From the NCBI GenBank assembly GCA_029624675.1, contig JARSSP010000036.1, forward strand, positions 62,001 to 126,000: DNA of 64,000 nucleotides. The letters run 5' to 3'. The notes beneath the pieces were generated by a model. The model worked only from the letters and a program-made list of their open reading frames with translations. It did not search any database and was not told the origin of the DNA. Positions 37,660-46,585 of this stretch are shown piece by piece (position 1 is the first letter of the stretch; each line of letters begins with the position of its first letter). Source of the stretch: Candidatus Contendibacter sp. Lineage in GTDB: Bacteria; Pseudomonadota; Gammaproteobacteria; Competibacterales; Competibacteraceae. Position numbers and translations under genes: made by a program.

Positions 37660-38307
37660 ATGATCACGCGGCGTTTCCCCATGATCGCCATGATGTTGCT
37701 GGCGGCGTTGCTGAGCATGTTTCCCGACTTGACGCGGGCTGCCGGGGAGCCGGCCAGGAAAACCGAGGCGGAACCCAGGAAGGCGGCGAAAAAAGCCGAC
37801 TTCCTGTTCGTCCAAAATGCTCGCGGTATCCAATACGCCGATGGCAAATTGACTCTGAAGGGCGTCAGTCCAACCACGATAGTCTTTTCCGACCGCCCGG
37901 AGCGCCTCGCCGGTCATATGTCCACCGCCGAGTTCGTACCGTTCTGGAAAGAGGGGAAGGACAGTTTTCTCTCCGATCCACCCAACGCCACCCTGTCGAT
38001 CCTCGGCTCGGGCAAGGTCGCGGACGTGGTCGTGGTGCTGCGTGATCCGGTCTTGAAGGGCGACGAATTGAGCTACGACACTCGGGTCCTGGAAGGGGAA
38101 ATGCCCGCCGACGGCGGCGCGGCCTCCCTGTTCATCGACGCCATCGGCAGACCATTGACGCCCATGTCGTTCGCCGGCGCCGATCGCCGGATGTGGCGGC
38201 GGGCGAACAGCGGCGATTCGGACGGCGATTCGGACGACGGTGATTCGGATAGCGGCTGTTCGGATGACGACAATTCGGATGATGGATGTTCGAACGACAG
38301 TGATTGA
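37660..38307 (+). CDS. Exported protein of unknown function with Ser-Asp-rich tail
   Basis: The 215-residue product has a signal peptide ending TRA, a Lys/Glu/Pro linker and a globular core with FLFVQNARG, FSDRPERLAGHM and FLSDPPNATLSI, a pattern seen in uncharacterised exported proteins. The C-terminal 35 residues are almost only Ser, Asp, Gly, Asn plus two Cys, encoded by GATTCGGAC-type repeats, and may bind calcium or metal or act as a surface spacer. No activity can be assigned. Confidence 0.75.
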   Translation: MITRRFPMIAMMLLAALLSMFPDLTRAAGEPARKTEAEPRKAAKKADFLFVQNARGIQYADGKLTLKGVSPTTIVFSDRPERLAGHMSTAEFVPFWKEGKDSFLSDPPNATLSILGSGKVADVVVVLRDPVLKGDELSYDTRVLEGEMPADGGAASLFIDAIGRPLTPMSFAGADRRMWRRANSGDSDGDSDDGDSDSGCSDDDNSDDGCSNDSD

Positions 38308-38370
38308 TTCCGACGCCAACGCCGATCAGTCTCAATCCCCAAGTCCGATGGCGACCAGGAATCCGTAACC

Positions 38371-40821
38371 ATGCTCCTTTCCCGCCGGCGATTCTTCCCA
38401 TTCGCCGCATCTTGGTGGTTCCGCATCCTCCTGCTCGGGGGCATGATTTTGTGCGCCTCTTGGGCGCGCTCGGATACCGAATCGATGGAACCCCTGCCCG
38501 CGGCGATGTCGGCCAACCATCCACCGGGCGCGCCCGGCGGCGGTTACGTCGGCGCCTCAAGCTGCGCGGAATGCCATCCGACCGAATATCGGCACTGGCA
38601 GGGTTCGCAGCACGCGAAGGCGATGCAACCCGCCATCGAGCCAACCGTGCTCGGCGATTTCAACGACGTGCCCTTCACCTACGCCGGCGTCACCTCCACG
38701 TTCTTCCGCCGCGACGGCAAATTCATGGTGCGCACCGACGGACCGGACGGAAAGTTGCAGGACTACGAAATCGCCTACACTTTCGGCGTGTACCCCTTGC
38801 AGCAATATCTGATCGGCTTCCCCGACGGCCGCTATCAGGCGCTGGGCATCGCCTGGGATAGCCGCGCCAAGGAACAGGGCGGACAGCGCTGGTTTCATCT
38901 CTATCCCGATCAGAACCTCACCGCTCGGGACCCGCTGCACTGGACCGGCTATCAGCAGAACTGGAATTACATGTGCGCCGAGTGCCACTCCACCAACCTG
39001 CGCAAGAATTACGACGCCAAGCTGAAACGGTTCCACACCACCTGGTCCGAAATCAACGTCTCTTGCGAAGCCTGCCACGGTCCCGGCGCCGATCACTTGG
39101 CCTGGGCCAGACAGGAAGGGGACTGGCAAAAGTTGAACCGTACCAAAGGTCTGGCCATCGCGCTCGACGAGCGGCGCGGCCTGCGGTTTCAGATACGCGA
39201 GCTGGCCATGCAAGGGCTGAACCTGGCGACCGCCACCCTGAATCCGCAACTCGGTGTGCTGTTGAATGCCCAGCCGACCACGGGCGGCGCTCCGAGCGGC
39301 ACGCCGCGTTCTTCTGGCCGTGAGCTGGAACTGTGCGCCCGCTGCCATTCCCGGCGTGGGCAGTTCTGGGAGGACTACGTCTTCGGCCAGCCTTTGCTGG
39401 ACACCCACCGTTTGGCGTTGCTGACGCCCGATCTCTACTATCCCGACGGGCAGATGAAGGACGAGGTGTTCAATCATGGCTCGTTCCTGCAAAGCAAAAT
39501 GTTCGCTAAAGGGGTAAGTTGCGGCGACTGCCATGAACCGCACAGCGGCAAGCTGCGCGCCGCCGGGAACCAGGTTTGCGCGCAATGCCATCTCGCGACT
39601 AAATACGAGTCGCCACGCCACCATTTTCACTCGGCCGGTTCCAAGGGTGCGGATTGCGTGGCCTGTCACGCGCCCACCACGACCTACATGATCGTGGACC
39701 CGCGCCACGACCACGGTTTTCGCATTCCCCGGCCGGATTTGACGGTAAAGCTGAATATCCCCAATGCTTGCAATCGTTGCCACCAGGACAAATCAGCGCA
39801 GTGGGCGGCGGAGCAGGTTCGGCAGTGGTACGGCAATCCCCTGCCCGGTCACCAACGGTTCGCCGAGGCGCTGCACGCTGGCCAAATCGAGGCCGCCGGC
39901 GCGCGGGAACTGTTGCGGGCGCTGCTGCGGAACCCGGACCAGCCCAATATCGCGCGGGCCAGCGGAGCAGTGTTGCTGGGCGAGCGGCTTGATCCCGCCG
40001 GGTTCGAAACCCTGCGTCCCTTGCTGACCGATCCCGATCCATTGTTGCGAAGCGCGGCGACGCGGGGGCTGGAAGGGTTGCCACCGGAACTGAAGGTGCA
40101 ATACTTGTTACCATTGCTCGACGATCCAGTGCGACAGGTACGGATCGACGCGGCGCGGGGGTTGGCCGCGGCGCCGAAGGAAATGCTCGCCGAAAATCAG
40201 CGGAGGGCGATCCGGCGAGGCGTCGACGAATACATCGCCGCCGAAATGACCCACGCCGACCGCCCGGAGTCGTATCTCAACGTCGGCCTGGTCTATTCCG
40301 ACCAAGGCCAGTTCGACCGGGCGGAAGCGGCTTACCGCGCCGCCCTGGACTTGCAGCCGACCTTCACCCAGGCCGCGGTCAATCTCGCCGACTTGTATCG
40401 GCTCCAAGGACGGGATGGGGAGGGCGAACAGACCTTGCGCCAAGCGCTGGCCCGCGATCCCCACCATGCCACCGCGCACCATGCGCTGGGGTTGTTGCTG
40501 ATCCGCCAGCGCAAAATGTCCGAGGCCCTGACCGCGCTGGCGGAATCTGCCCGGCTGGATGGTGATAACCCCCGCTACGGCTATGTTTACGCAGTAGCGC
40601 TGAACGGGGCTGGCCAAGCCGAAGCGGCGATCCGGACACTGGAAACGGTGCTGGCGAAATATCCCAACGACCGCGATACACTGATGGCGCTGGTGGCGTT
40701 CCAGCGGAACGTCGGCAACCTCGACGCGGCGCGCGATTACGTCCAGCGCCTGGCGGCGTTGGAGCCGGACAATCCTGAAATTCGGGCCTTGCTGCGGCAA
40801 TTGAGCGGGGCGACGCCCTGA
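38371..40821 (+). CDS. Octaheme cytochrome c with HEAT and TPR domains
   Basis: The 816-residue protein has an N-terminal membrane anchor or signal (residues 8-30). Eight CxxCH heme-binding motifs lie at C65, C202, C232, C322, C384, C403, C429 and C467. Residues about 500-620 look like HEAT repeats (PDPLLRSAATRGLE, DDPVRQVRIDAARGL), and residues about 630-810 hold TPR units (RPESYLNVGLVYSDQGQFDRAEAAYRAAL as a first unit). Such proteins resemble cytochrome c554-like multiheme electron carriers fused to a scaffold. It probably carries electrons in the periplasm; partners are unknown. Confidence 0.92.
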   Translation: MLLSRRRFFPFAASWWFRILLLGGMILCASWARSDTESMEPLPAAMSANHPPGAPGGGYVGASSCAECHPTEYRHWQGSQHAKAMQPAIEPTVLGDFNDVPFTYAGVTSTFFRRDGKFMVRTDGPDGKLQDYEIAYTFGVYPLQQYLIGFPDGRYQALGIAWDSRAKEQGGQRWFHLYPDQNLTARDPLHWTGYQQNWNYMCAECHSTNLRKNYDAKLKRFHTTWSEINVSCEACHGPGADHLAWARQEGDWQKLNRTKGLAIALDERRGLRFQIRELAMQGLNLATATLNPQLGVLLNAQPTTGGAPSGTPRSSGRELELCARCHSRRGQFWEDYVFGQPLLDTHRLALLTPDLYYPDGQMKDEVFNHGSFLQSKMFAKGVSCGDCHEPHSGKLRAAGNQVCAQCHLATKYESPRHHFHSAGSKGADCVACHAPTTTYMIVDPRHDHGFRIPRPDLTVKLNIPNACNRCHQDKSAQWAAEQVRQWYGNPLPGHQRFAEALHAGQIEAAGARELLRALLRNPDQPNIARASGAVLLGERLDPAGFETLRPLLTDPDPLLRSAATRGLEGLPPELKVQYLLPLLDDPVRQVRIDAARGLAAAPKEMLAENQRRAIRRGVDEYIAAEMTHADRPESYLNVGLVYSDQGQFDRAEAAYRAALDLQPTFTQAAVNLADLYRLQGRDGEGEQTLRQALARDPHHATAHHALGLLLIRQRKMSEALTALAESARLDGDNPRYGYVYAVALNGAGQAEAAIRTLETVLAKYPNDRDTLMALVAFQRNVGNLDAARDYVQRLAALEPDNPEIRALLRQLSGATP

Positions 40822-41002
40822 CCGGACTGGCGACCAAACGACTTGGAGGACGTCGAATCGAATCCTCCTGATCCATTGCGACCCGGAGTTGGTCATGGCC
40901 CATCGAAGCAATGCCAACCCTCGGGTTTCATTCCCCGACCGTTGTTTGGCAATAGGCGGTCAATCCCGTTGTTCACGTTGTACTATTTCAAGGAGAAATC
41001 CG

Positions 41003-41455
41003 ATGATGCAAAGCGTTCGCAAAATAACTGGCGGTATTCTGCTGGCCACGTCATTGCTGTTGAGCAGCCTGGCGGTGGCGGCGGACATCGACAAACCGGT
41101 CGGCAAGGTCGCGATTGCTGAAAGACAATTCGGGCTGGTTCTAGGCGGCAGCACCGGCAGCGGAACGCTGACGTTCAAGGGCAAGAAATATCCGTTCAAG
41201 ATCAGGGGCCTGAGCGCCGGCCTCAATGTGGGCATCTCGAGAATGAGTGCGGTCGGCGAAGTGTACGCCCTACAGGATGTATCGAAATTCCCCGGCACCT
41301 ACACCCAGCTGGGAGCGGGCGTGGCCGTGGGCGGTGGCGTGGGCGGCCTGCGCTTGCAGAACGAGAATGGCGTGATCATGAACTTGCGCTCGCGGACCAA
41401 GGGGTTGAACCTCAACCTTGGAAATGTGACTGGTCTTACGGTCACGATGAAATAA
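41003..41455 (+). CDS. Exported small beta-rich protein, paralogue C of the lipoprotein family
   Basis: AAGGAG precedes the ATG at 41003; the 150-residue protein has a signal peptide cut near VAA, without a lipobox. The mature domain has LTFKGKKYPFKIRG, SAVGEVYALQDVSKFPGTY and NGVIMNLRS, matching the small lipoproteins at 30945 and 59036. It is the last gene of the plus-strand exported cluster and is followed by a strong terminator. Confidence 0.75.
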   Translation: MMQSVRKITGGILLATSLLLSSLAVAADIDKPVGKVAIAERQFGLVLGGSTGSGTLTFKGKKYPFKIRGLSAGLNVGISRMSAVGEVYALQDVSKFPGTYTQLGAGVAVGGGVGGLRLQNENGVIMNLRSRTKGLNLNLGNVTGLTVTMK

Positions 41456-41513
41456 AGGACGTTTTTATATAGCCTCTCACAGGCTGATTTGTCGAAAAAA
41501 CGCATTCACCCCT

Positions 41514-41547
41514 GCCCTTCCCCCTATGCGGGGGAAGGGCTTTTTTT
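41514..41547 (+). terminator. Strong rho-independent terminator, convergent genes
   Basis: GCCCTTCCCCC (41514-41524) and GGGGGAAGGGC (41530-41540) form a perfect 11-base stem with a 5-base loop, followed by seven T residues. It ends the exported-protein cluster and lies just before the convergent AraC gene. Confidence 0.93.
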
Positions 41548-41567
41548 CGTCGTCACTCAGCCCTGAG

Positions 41568-42641
41568 TCAACCATCCGTCAAAGGCCGTGTTCGCCACGC
41601 GGCCGGCGTGGTTCCCGACCAGCGCCGGAACGCCCGAGTAAATGCGCTGGGATCACTGTAATCGAGGGTTGCCGCGATCTGGCAGATGGACATGCCTGTG
41701 TTTTCCAACAATTGGCGCGCGATTTCGTAGCGGACCTCATCCACCAACGCCTGGAAGGTAACGCCTCGTTCCTCCAGGCGCCGGTTCAGGGTGCGGCGGT
41801 GTATCGAAAAAAGCTGTGCGACCTGAGCCAGGGAGGTTCGGCGGGTAACCAACGAGATTCGCAGGACGCGGCGTAACCGGCGGGTTAGGTCACCGCTGTC
41901 CAGGTTTTCAAGCGTGGCGATTTGCCGTTCGAGCCGGTGGCGTTGGTTGGGATCGGCGTCCGGTAGGGGATGATCAAGCCACGTTGTCGGGAAGATCAGC
42001 GCGGTTTGCTCCCGGTCAAAGCGGAGCGGCGCTTGAAAGAAGCGGCGGTACGGCCCGATATCGTTCGGCCGCCGATGGGAGAACAGCACCTCGGTCGGCA
42101 GCCAGGCGGGGCCGCACAGCGCCCGCAGGATATTGAAGGTGAGGGCGATGGCGCCATCGTAAGTCTGGTCGGCGCCTTCCACGCCCCCCTGGTAGATCGC
42201 GTAGCACAGTATCGCCGTGCCCTGTTCGACCGATAATAGGGGCACTCCCCCCTGGTCGTGCAAATGCAGGTTTAAAACCAGGCTGCGCAGCGCCGAGCCG
42301 ACATCCGGCAAGTGCTGGAGCAATTCGCCAACCAGGCCCAGGCAAGCGGGCCCCATCCTCTGTCCGATCAGCAAGCCGAAGTGGGGACATTGCGTCGCTG
42401 CCGCGCACCGTTTTAGCAACTGGCCCATGGCGGCAAAGGAAATCGTGTTCTCGGGATCGTCGAACAGGACTGGATCAAGGCCGAGGCTGGCCATGATTTC
42501 CATCGGGTCGACGCCGAATTCCCGCAGCACCGGCGAAACCGCAGCCAGCGGACCGGTCCGCAGCCAGCCGTGGCTGACGGGATGCGTTTGGGTTGAATCG
42601 ACGGCGCTTCCGTCCCCGGTTAATCGGCCATGGCTGTTCAT
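41568..42641 (-). CDS. AraC family transcriptional regulator (OruR/ArgR-like)
   Basis: The 357-residue protein has the N-terminal arabinose-binding-like domain (residues about 30-225, HFGLLIGQRM) and a C-terminal AraC helix-turn-helix pair: SLAQVAQLFSIHRRTLNRRL and SICQIAATLDYSDPSAFTRA. These are typical of the AraC_E/DUF4065-free OruR group that controls catabolic genes. It is convergent with the exported cluster and divergent from the YSC84-like gene, either of which might be a target. Confidence 0.88.
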   Translation of the reverse strand: MNSHGRLTGDGSAVDSTQTHPVSHGWLRTGPLAAVSPVLREFGVDPMEIMASLGLDPVLFDDPENTISFAAMGQLLKRCAAATQCPHFGLLIGQRMGPACLGLVGELLQHLPDVGSALRSLVLNLHLHDQGGVPLLSVEQGTAILCYAIYQGGVEGADQTYDGAIALTFNILRALCGPAWLPTEVLFSHRRPNDIGPYRRFFQAPLRFDREQTALIFPTTWLDHPLPDADPNQRHRLERQIATLENLDSGDLTRRLRRVLRISLVTRRTSLAQVAQLFSIHRRTLNRRLEERGVTFQALVDEVRYEIARQLLENTGMSICQIAATLDYSDPSAFTRAFRRWSGTTPAAWRTRPLTDG

Positions 42642-42746
42642 GCTTGATAATTAACAAAAAGAGGTGACATTTTGTCAATCCCGCGAATCTTTATTTATGA
42701 GTCTCTTGAAAATTGCCTAAAATCGCGAGTTGGATCGAGTGAGTGG

Positions 42747-42786
42747 CCTCTCCGCCTCTCCGCCTCTCCGCCTCTCCGCCTCTCCG
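42747..42786 (+). repeat. Five tandem copies of an 8-base unit
   Basis: CCTCTCCG is repeated five times without change, ending about 46 bases before the YSC84-like gene start and inside its probable leader or promoter. An 8-base unit is not a multiple of three but is in non-coding DNA, so a change in copy number would alter promoter or leader spacing rather than reading frame. Confidence 0.9.
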
Positions 42787-42832
42787 CCCTGCTACCATAC
42801 GGATTCAACCCCCATCCATCGAGGATCAAAAA

Positions 42833-43456
42833 ATGCTGAAAATGCAACGAGCTTGCAGCCTGGTCGCACGAGTCGCGCCCTGCCGGGCCTTCATGGTGTT
42901 GTCGCTGATGGTTACCCTGGGTCTCGGCTTGCAAGCCTGCTCGACGGCGCCCATGTCCCCACACCAGGCCGACGAGCAGCGCGCCGAAATTCGCACGATG
43001 GCGAACGAGACCATCGCGCAGCTTTACCAGCAATATCCCGCCGCGCGCCGCCAGATCCAACAGGCGGCCGGTTACGCCGTCTTCAGCAACTTTGGCTTCA
43101 AAGTGCTCTTCATGGGTAGCGCGACCGGCGGGGGACTCGCCGTCAGCCGCGCCACCCGGCGGGAAACCTTCATGCGGATGGTCGAGTTGCAACCTGGCTA
43201 CGGCTTCGGGGTTCAGCGCTTCCGACTGGTGTTTGTCTTCGAGACGCCGCAAGCCTTTGACCAGTTCGTGAACTCAGGCTGGGAATTCGGCGGCAATGTG
43301 ATGGCCTCGGCGCAGACCCGCACCCAGAGCATGGGTAACCAGTTGGGCGTGTCGGTCTCGCCAGGCGTGCTGATGTACCAGCTTAGCGAGCAGGGCGCCA
43401 TCGTCGGGATCAGCATCACCGGCGCCAAGTACTATCCGGACTCGAATTTGAACTAG
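42833..43456 (+). CDS. YSC84-like (DUF500) lipoprotein
   Basis: The 207-residue product begins at 42833 after a GAGGATC-type site, has a leader ending LQAC and then the YSC84 pattern: AAGYAVFSNFGFKVLFMGS, GGGLAVSRATRRETFMRM and a SVSPGVLMYQLSEQGAIVG end. Eukaryotic YSC84 binds lipids; bacterial versions are envelope proteins of unknown role. An upstream in-frame ATG would read through the 8-base repeats and is rejected. Confidence 0.85.
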   Translation: MLKMQRACSLVARVAPCRAFMVLSLMVTLGLGLQACSTAPMSPHQADEQRAEIRTMANETIAQLYQQYPAARRQIQQAAGYAVFSNFGFKVLFMGSATGGGLAVSRATRRETFMRMVELQPGYGFGVQRFRLVFVFETPQAFDQFVNSGWEFGGNVMASAQTRTQSMGNQLGVSVSPGVLMYQLSEQGAIVGISITGAKYYPDSNLN

Positions 43457-43498
43457 TGTTGCCTGATTCGCCGGTGTTCGGCGGAAGAACCTTGATTG

Positions 43499-44335
43499 AT
43501 GTTCCGCGCCGCTCCGTTCAAACCCCGGATGGCGACGCCCTCGCGGGCGCGGGATGCCAGTTCCGGGGTTGTCCGCTTCTCGGTCGCCTACTTTCTGGTC
43601 GCGCTGGTGCTGCTGTACGTCACGGCGCCATTTGTGCAGAGTGTTCGGAATGGAATTCTGATCGAAGCGGTGCTGATGACGCTGGTGCTGTTGTCCGCGG
43701 TGCTGGCGGTGAGCGGCCGACGGAGAACGTTGTGGTGGGCGATGGTGTTCGCCGTACCGGCGCTGGTGGAGAAATGGGTGAATTATTGGTGGCCGGATCT
43801 GCTACCGCCACAGGTTTCCCTGGGGATGGGCTTGGTGTTCATCGGCTTCATCCTGCTGTGCTTGCTGGGTTTTATCCTCCGGGCGCCCCGGGTCAATTCC
43901 GAGATCCTGTGCGCCGGCGTCGCAACCTACCTGCTGCTGGGCTTGCTCTGGGCCTTTGCTTACCTGCTGGTGGAACGGTTGGCTCCTGATTCCTTTGCCT
44001 TCACGGTCGGACCCCCCACCAGCCGCTCACTGGCGGGTTTCAACAGCCTTTATTTCAGCATCACCACACTGGCCACCTCGGGCTATGGCGATATTGTTCC
44101 GGTGTCCAATCTGGCGCGGATGCTGGCGATGACTGAATCCATGGTCGGCCTCTTCTACGTGACCCTGCTGATCGCCCGGCTGGTTTCGCTCTACTCTTCT
44201 CAAGGCCTATCCGACGATGCGAGCGAGCCGTTGGTGTTGAGTGATAATCGACTTGCGGCGGACACGGACGGTCCAAAACCACGGTCGGAATCGCAACAAA
44301 TTCCCGATTCAACCACCTTCGCCGGAAAAGATTAA
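43499..44335 (+). CDS. Potassium channel-like membrane protein
   Basis: The 278-residue protein has about six hydrophobic segments (from about 26, 53, 79, 106, 136 and 205) with a pore loop between the last two carrying TSGYGD (T193 to D198), a K+ selectivity filter with Ser in the second position. The layout is like voltage-gated-type bacterial channels without a charged S4. The ATG at 43499 is preferred over a TTG at 43496. Its C-terminal 50 residues are polar and probably cytoplasmic. It is 42 bases behind the YSC84-like gene. Confidence 0.82.
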   Translation: MFRAAPFKPRMATPSRARDASSGVVRFSVAYFLVALVLLYVTAPFVQSVRNGILIEAVLMTLVLLSAVLAVSGRRRTLWWAMVFAVPALVEKWVNYWWPDLLPPQVSLGMGLVFIGFILLCLLGFILRAPRVNSEILCAGVATYLLLGLLWAFAYLLVERLAPDSFAFTVGPPTSRSLAGFNSLYFSITTLATSGYGDIVPVSNLARMLAMTESMVGLFYVTLLIARLVSLYSSQGLSDDASEPLVLSDNRLAADTDGPKPRSESQQIPDSTTFAGKD

Positions 44336-44485
44336 TGGAAACAGCAACCGCAAGCTGGACAACAGGCACGATTACTTTGGTTGCCCGCCCTCGGCGGGAC
44401 TCCCACCGCGCCGATTTGAACCGAGCCGAACGCCGGGCGTTGCACCTATAATTAGGTACGGGTGTTCATCGGAGGTTGCCTCGCC

Positions 44486-45442
44486 ATGCTGGGTGTCTTT
44501 CTCGACCGCGACTCGCTGGATTGCGGCGATCTGGATTTCGGCGATCTCGATCGCGTGCTGCCGAACTGGCGCCATTACCCCGCCACCGTGCCCGCCGAGG
44601 TGGCCGAACGAATCGAAGCCGCCGAGGTGGTGATCAGCAACAAGGTCGTTTTGGACGCCGCCACGATCCAGCGGGCGCCGCGTCTGCGGCTGATTGTCAT
44701 CGCCGCGACCGGCGTCAACAACGTGGACCTGGACGCGGCGGCGGCGCGGGGCGTCACTGTCTGCAATTGCCGGGGCTATGGCACGTCGGCGGTAGTCCAG
44801 CACGTATTCGCGCTGCTGCTGGCCCTATGCACCCGCTGGCCGGAGTACCAACGGGCGGCGCGCGATGGCCGCTGGCAACGGGCCAGCCAGTTCTGCCTGC
44901 TGGATTTCCCCATCCACGAATTGGCCGACAAGACCCTGGGCATCGTCGGTCATGGCGAACTGGGCCGGGGCGTGGCGCGGGTGGCCGAAGCGTTCGGAAT
45001 GCGGGTGCTGGTCGCCCAGCGGCCCGGCACGGTGGAGACCTTGGCGGACCGGACGCCGCTGCCGGCGTTGTTGCCACAGGTGGACGTGCTCAGCCTGCAT
45101 TGCCCGCTGACGCCGGCGACCCGTGGTCTGATCGGCGCCTGGGAACTGGCGCTGATGCGGCGCGACGCCATTTTGATCAACACCGCCCGGGGCGGGCTGG
45201 TGGACGAGGCCCTGCTGGCTGACGCGCTACGCCGGGGCGCGCTGGGCGGGGCGGGCGTGGACGTGTTGAGCCTGGAGCCGCCGGTGCACGGCAATCCGTT
45301 GCTGGCCCCCAATATCCCCAACCTGATCGTCACCCCGCACTGCGCCTGGGGCAGCCGCGAATCGCGCCAGCGCCTGGTCGGGCAACTGGCGGAGAACATC
45401 GCGGGGTTCCTGGCCGGGACGCCGGTGCGGGTGGTGGGTTGA
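44486..45442 (+). CDS. D-2-hydroxyacid dehydrogenase (HprA-like)
   Basis: GGAGG lies just before the ATG at 44486. The 318-residue enzyme has the NAD-binding TLGIVGHGELGRGVA motif (near residues 144-158), LINTARGGLVDE with the substrate Arg, and TPHCAWGSRESRQR with the catalytic His, a pattern close to glycerate/hydroxypyruvate reductases. It should reduce a 2-ketoacid such as hydroxypyruvate with NADH. It is convergent with zapE. Confidence 0.9.
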   Translation: MLGVFLDRDSLDCGDLDFGDLDRVLPNWRHYPATVPAEVAERIEAAEVVISNKVVLDAATIQRAPRLRLIVIAATGVNNVDLDAAAARGVTVCNCRGYGTSAVVQHVFALLLALCTRWPEYQRAARDGRWQRASQFCLLDFPIHELADKTLGIVGHGELGRGVARVAEAFGMRVLVAQRPGTVETLADRTPLPALLPQVDVLSLHCPLTPATRGLIGAWELALMRRDAILINTARGGLVDEALLADALRRGALGGAGVDVLSLEPPVHGNPLLAPNIPNLIVTPHCAWGSRESRQRLVGQLAENIAGFLAGTPVRVVG

Positions 45443-45445
45443 CAG

Positions 45446-46561
45446 TTACGGCAAGTGCGGCCGTTCCAGGTATTCGTGTGACTGCATTTCCTGCAAGCGG
45501 CTGACGGTGCGCTGGAACTCGAACCTCAGCTTCTCGCCGGTGTAAAGCTCCAGCACCGGCGCGGCGGCGGACAGGATCAGCTTGACACCCCGGTCGTAAA
45601 ATTCGTCCACCAGATTGACGAAGCGTCGCGCCTGATTTTCCATCTGCCAGTCCATCACCGGCACGTTGGAAATCAGCACGGTGTGATAGCAACGGGCGAT
45701 TTCGATATAGTCGGCGGTGCCGCGCGGCCCGTCGCAGATTGCCCGAAAATTGAACCAGACGATGCCATCCGCCTCGCGCAGGGTGGGGATGAATCGACCC
45801 TCGATTTCCACGTCGCCGCCGCGATGGCCCGGTTCCGGCGCGATATGGGTGAAGGCGTCCTCCAGAACCTGATCGGCCCGCTCGTCCAGCGGGTAGTGAT
45901 AAATCTCCGCCTTTTCCAGATAGCGCAGCCGGTAGTCCACGCCGCCGTCCACGTTCAACACATCCATATGTTGCTTGAGCAACTCGATGGCGGGCAGGAA
46001 CCGGGCGCGTTGCAGACCGTCCTTGTACAGACCGTCCGGCTCGATGTTGGAGGTGGTGATCAGGGTGATGCCTCGGGCGAACAATTCCTTCAGCAGACCG
46101 TACAGCAGCATGGCGTCGGTGATGTCGGACACGAAGAACTCGTCCAGGCAGATCACCCGCGCCCTTTCGGCGAAGTGGCGGGCGACCACCCGCAATGGCT
46201 CCTGCTGGTGGCGCAGTTGCTTCAACTCGGCGTGGACCGACCGCATGAAGCTGTGGAAGTGGATGCGCTGCTTGCGCTCCAGCGGCAAGGCGTCGAAGAA
46301 GGTATCCACCAGATAGGTCTTGCCGCGTCCCACGCCGCCCCACAGATACAACCCGCGCACGGCGGGACTACGAGTCGTGGCGGAGGGTGGGTCGCGTCCG
46401 ACCAGACGGGTGAACAGTCCTGGCTTCTTGCTGGGTGCGGGCTCGGGCTGGATCAGCAGTTGCTCGTAAATTTTTTGCAAATGCTGGATGGCGCGTTCCT
46501 GGGCGGGATCGTGCCGAAAACCTTCCCGTTGCAAGTCGCGACGATAGCGTTCGTAAGGCAT
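45446..46561 (-). CDS. zapE: AFG1-family ATPase ZapE
   Basis: The 371-residue protein has Walker A GGVGRGKT, Walker B CLDEFFV, the HFHSFMR and TTSNIEPDGLY motifs and VDEFYDRGVKL, all conserved in ZapE/AFG1. In E. coli ZapE acts on the division ring; related mitochondrial proteins help degrade oxidised respiratory subunits. It lies 24 bases before cysQ in the same direction, probably in one operon. Confidence 0.92.
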   Translation of the reverse strand: MPYERYRRDLQREGFRHDPAQERAIQHLQKIYEQLLIQPEPAPSKKPGLFTRLVGRDPPSATTRSPAVRGLYLWGGVGRGKTYLVDTFFDALPLERKQRIHFHSFMRSVHAELKQLRHQQEPLRVVARHFAERARVICLDEFFVSDITDAMLLYGLLKELFARGITLITTSNIEPDGLYKDGLQRARFLPAIELLKQHMDVLNVDGGVDYRLRYLEKAEIYHYPLDERADQVLEDAFTHIAPEPGHRGGDVEIEGRFIPTLREADGIVWFNFRAICDGPRGTADYIEIARCYHTVLISNVPVMDWQMENQARRFVNLVDEFYDRGVKLILSAAAPVLELYTGEKLRFEFQRTVSRLQEMQSHEYLERPHLP

Positions 46562-46585
46562 GGCGGAACTCGACGGCGTGGAATG

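Noticed and set aside
42747..42786. Possible CRISPR-like repeat
   Set aside because: Units are 8 bases with no spacers; it is a simple tandem repeat.
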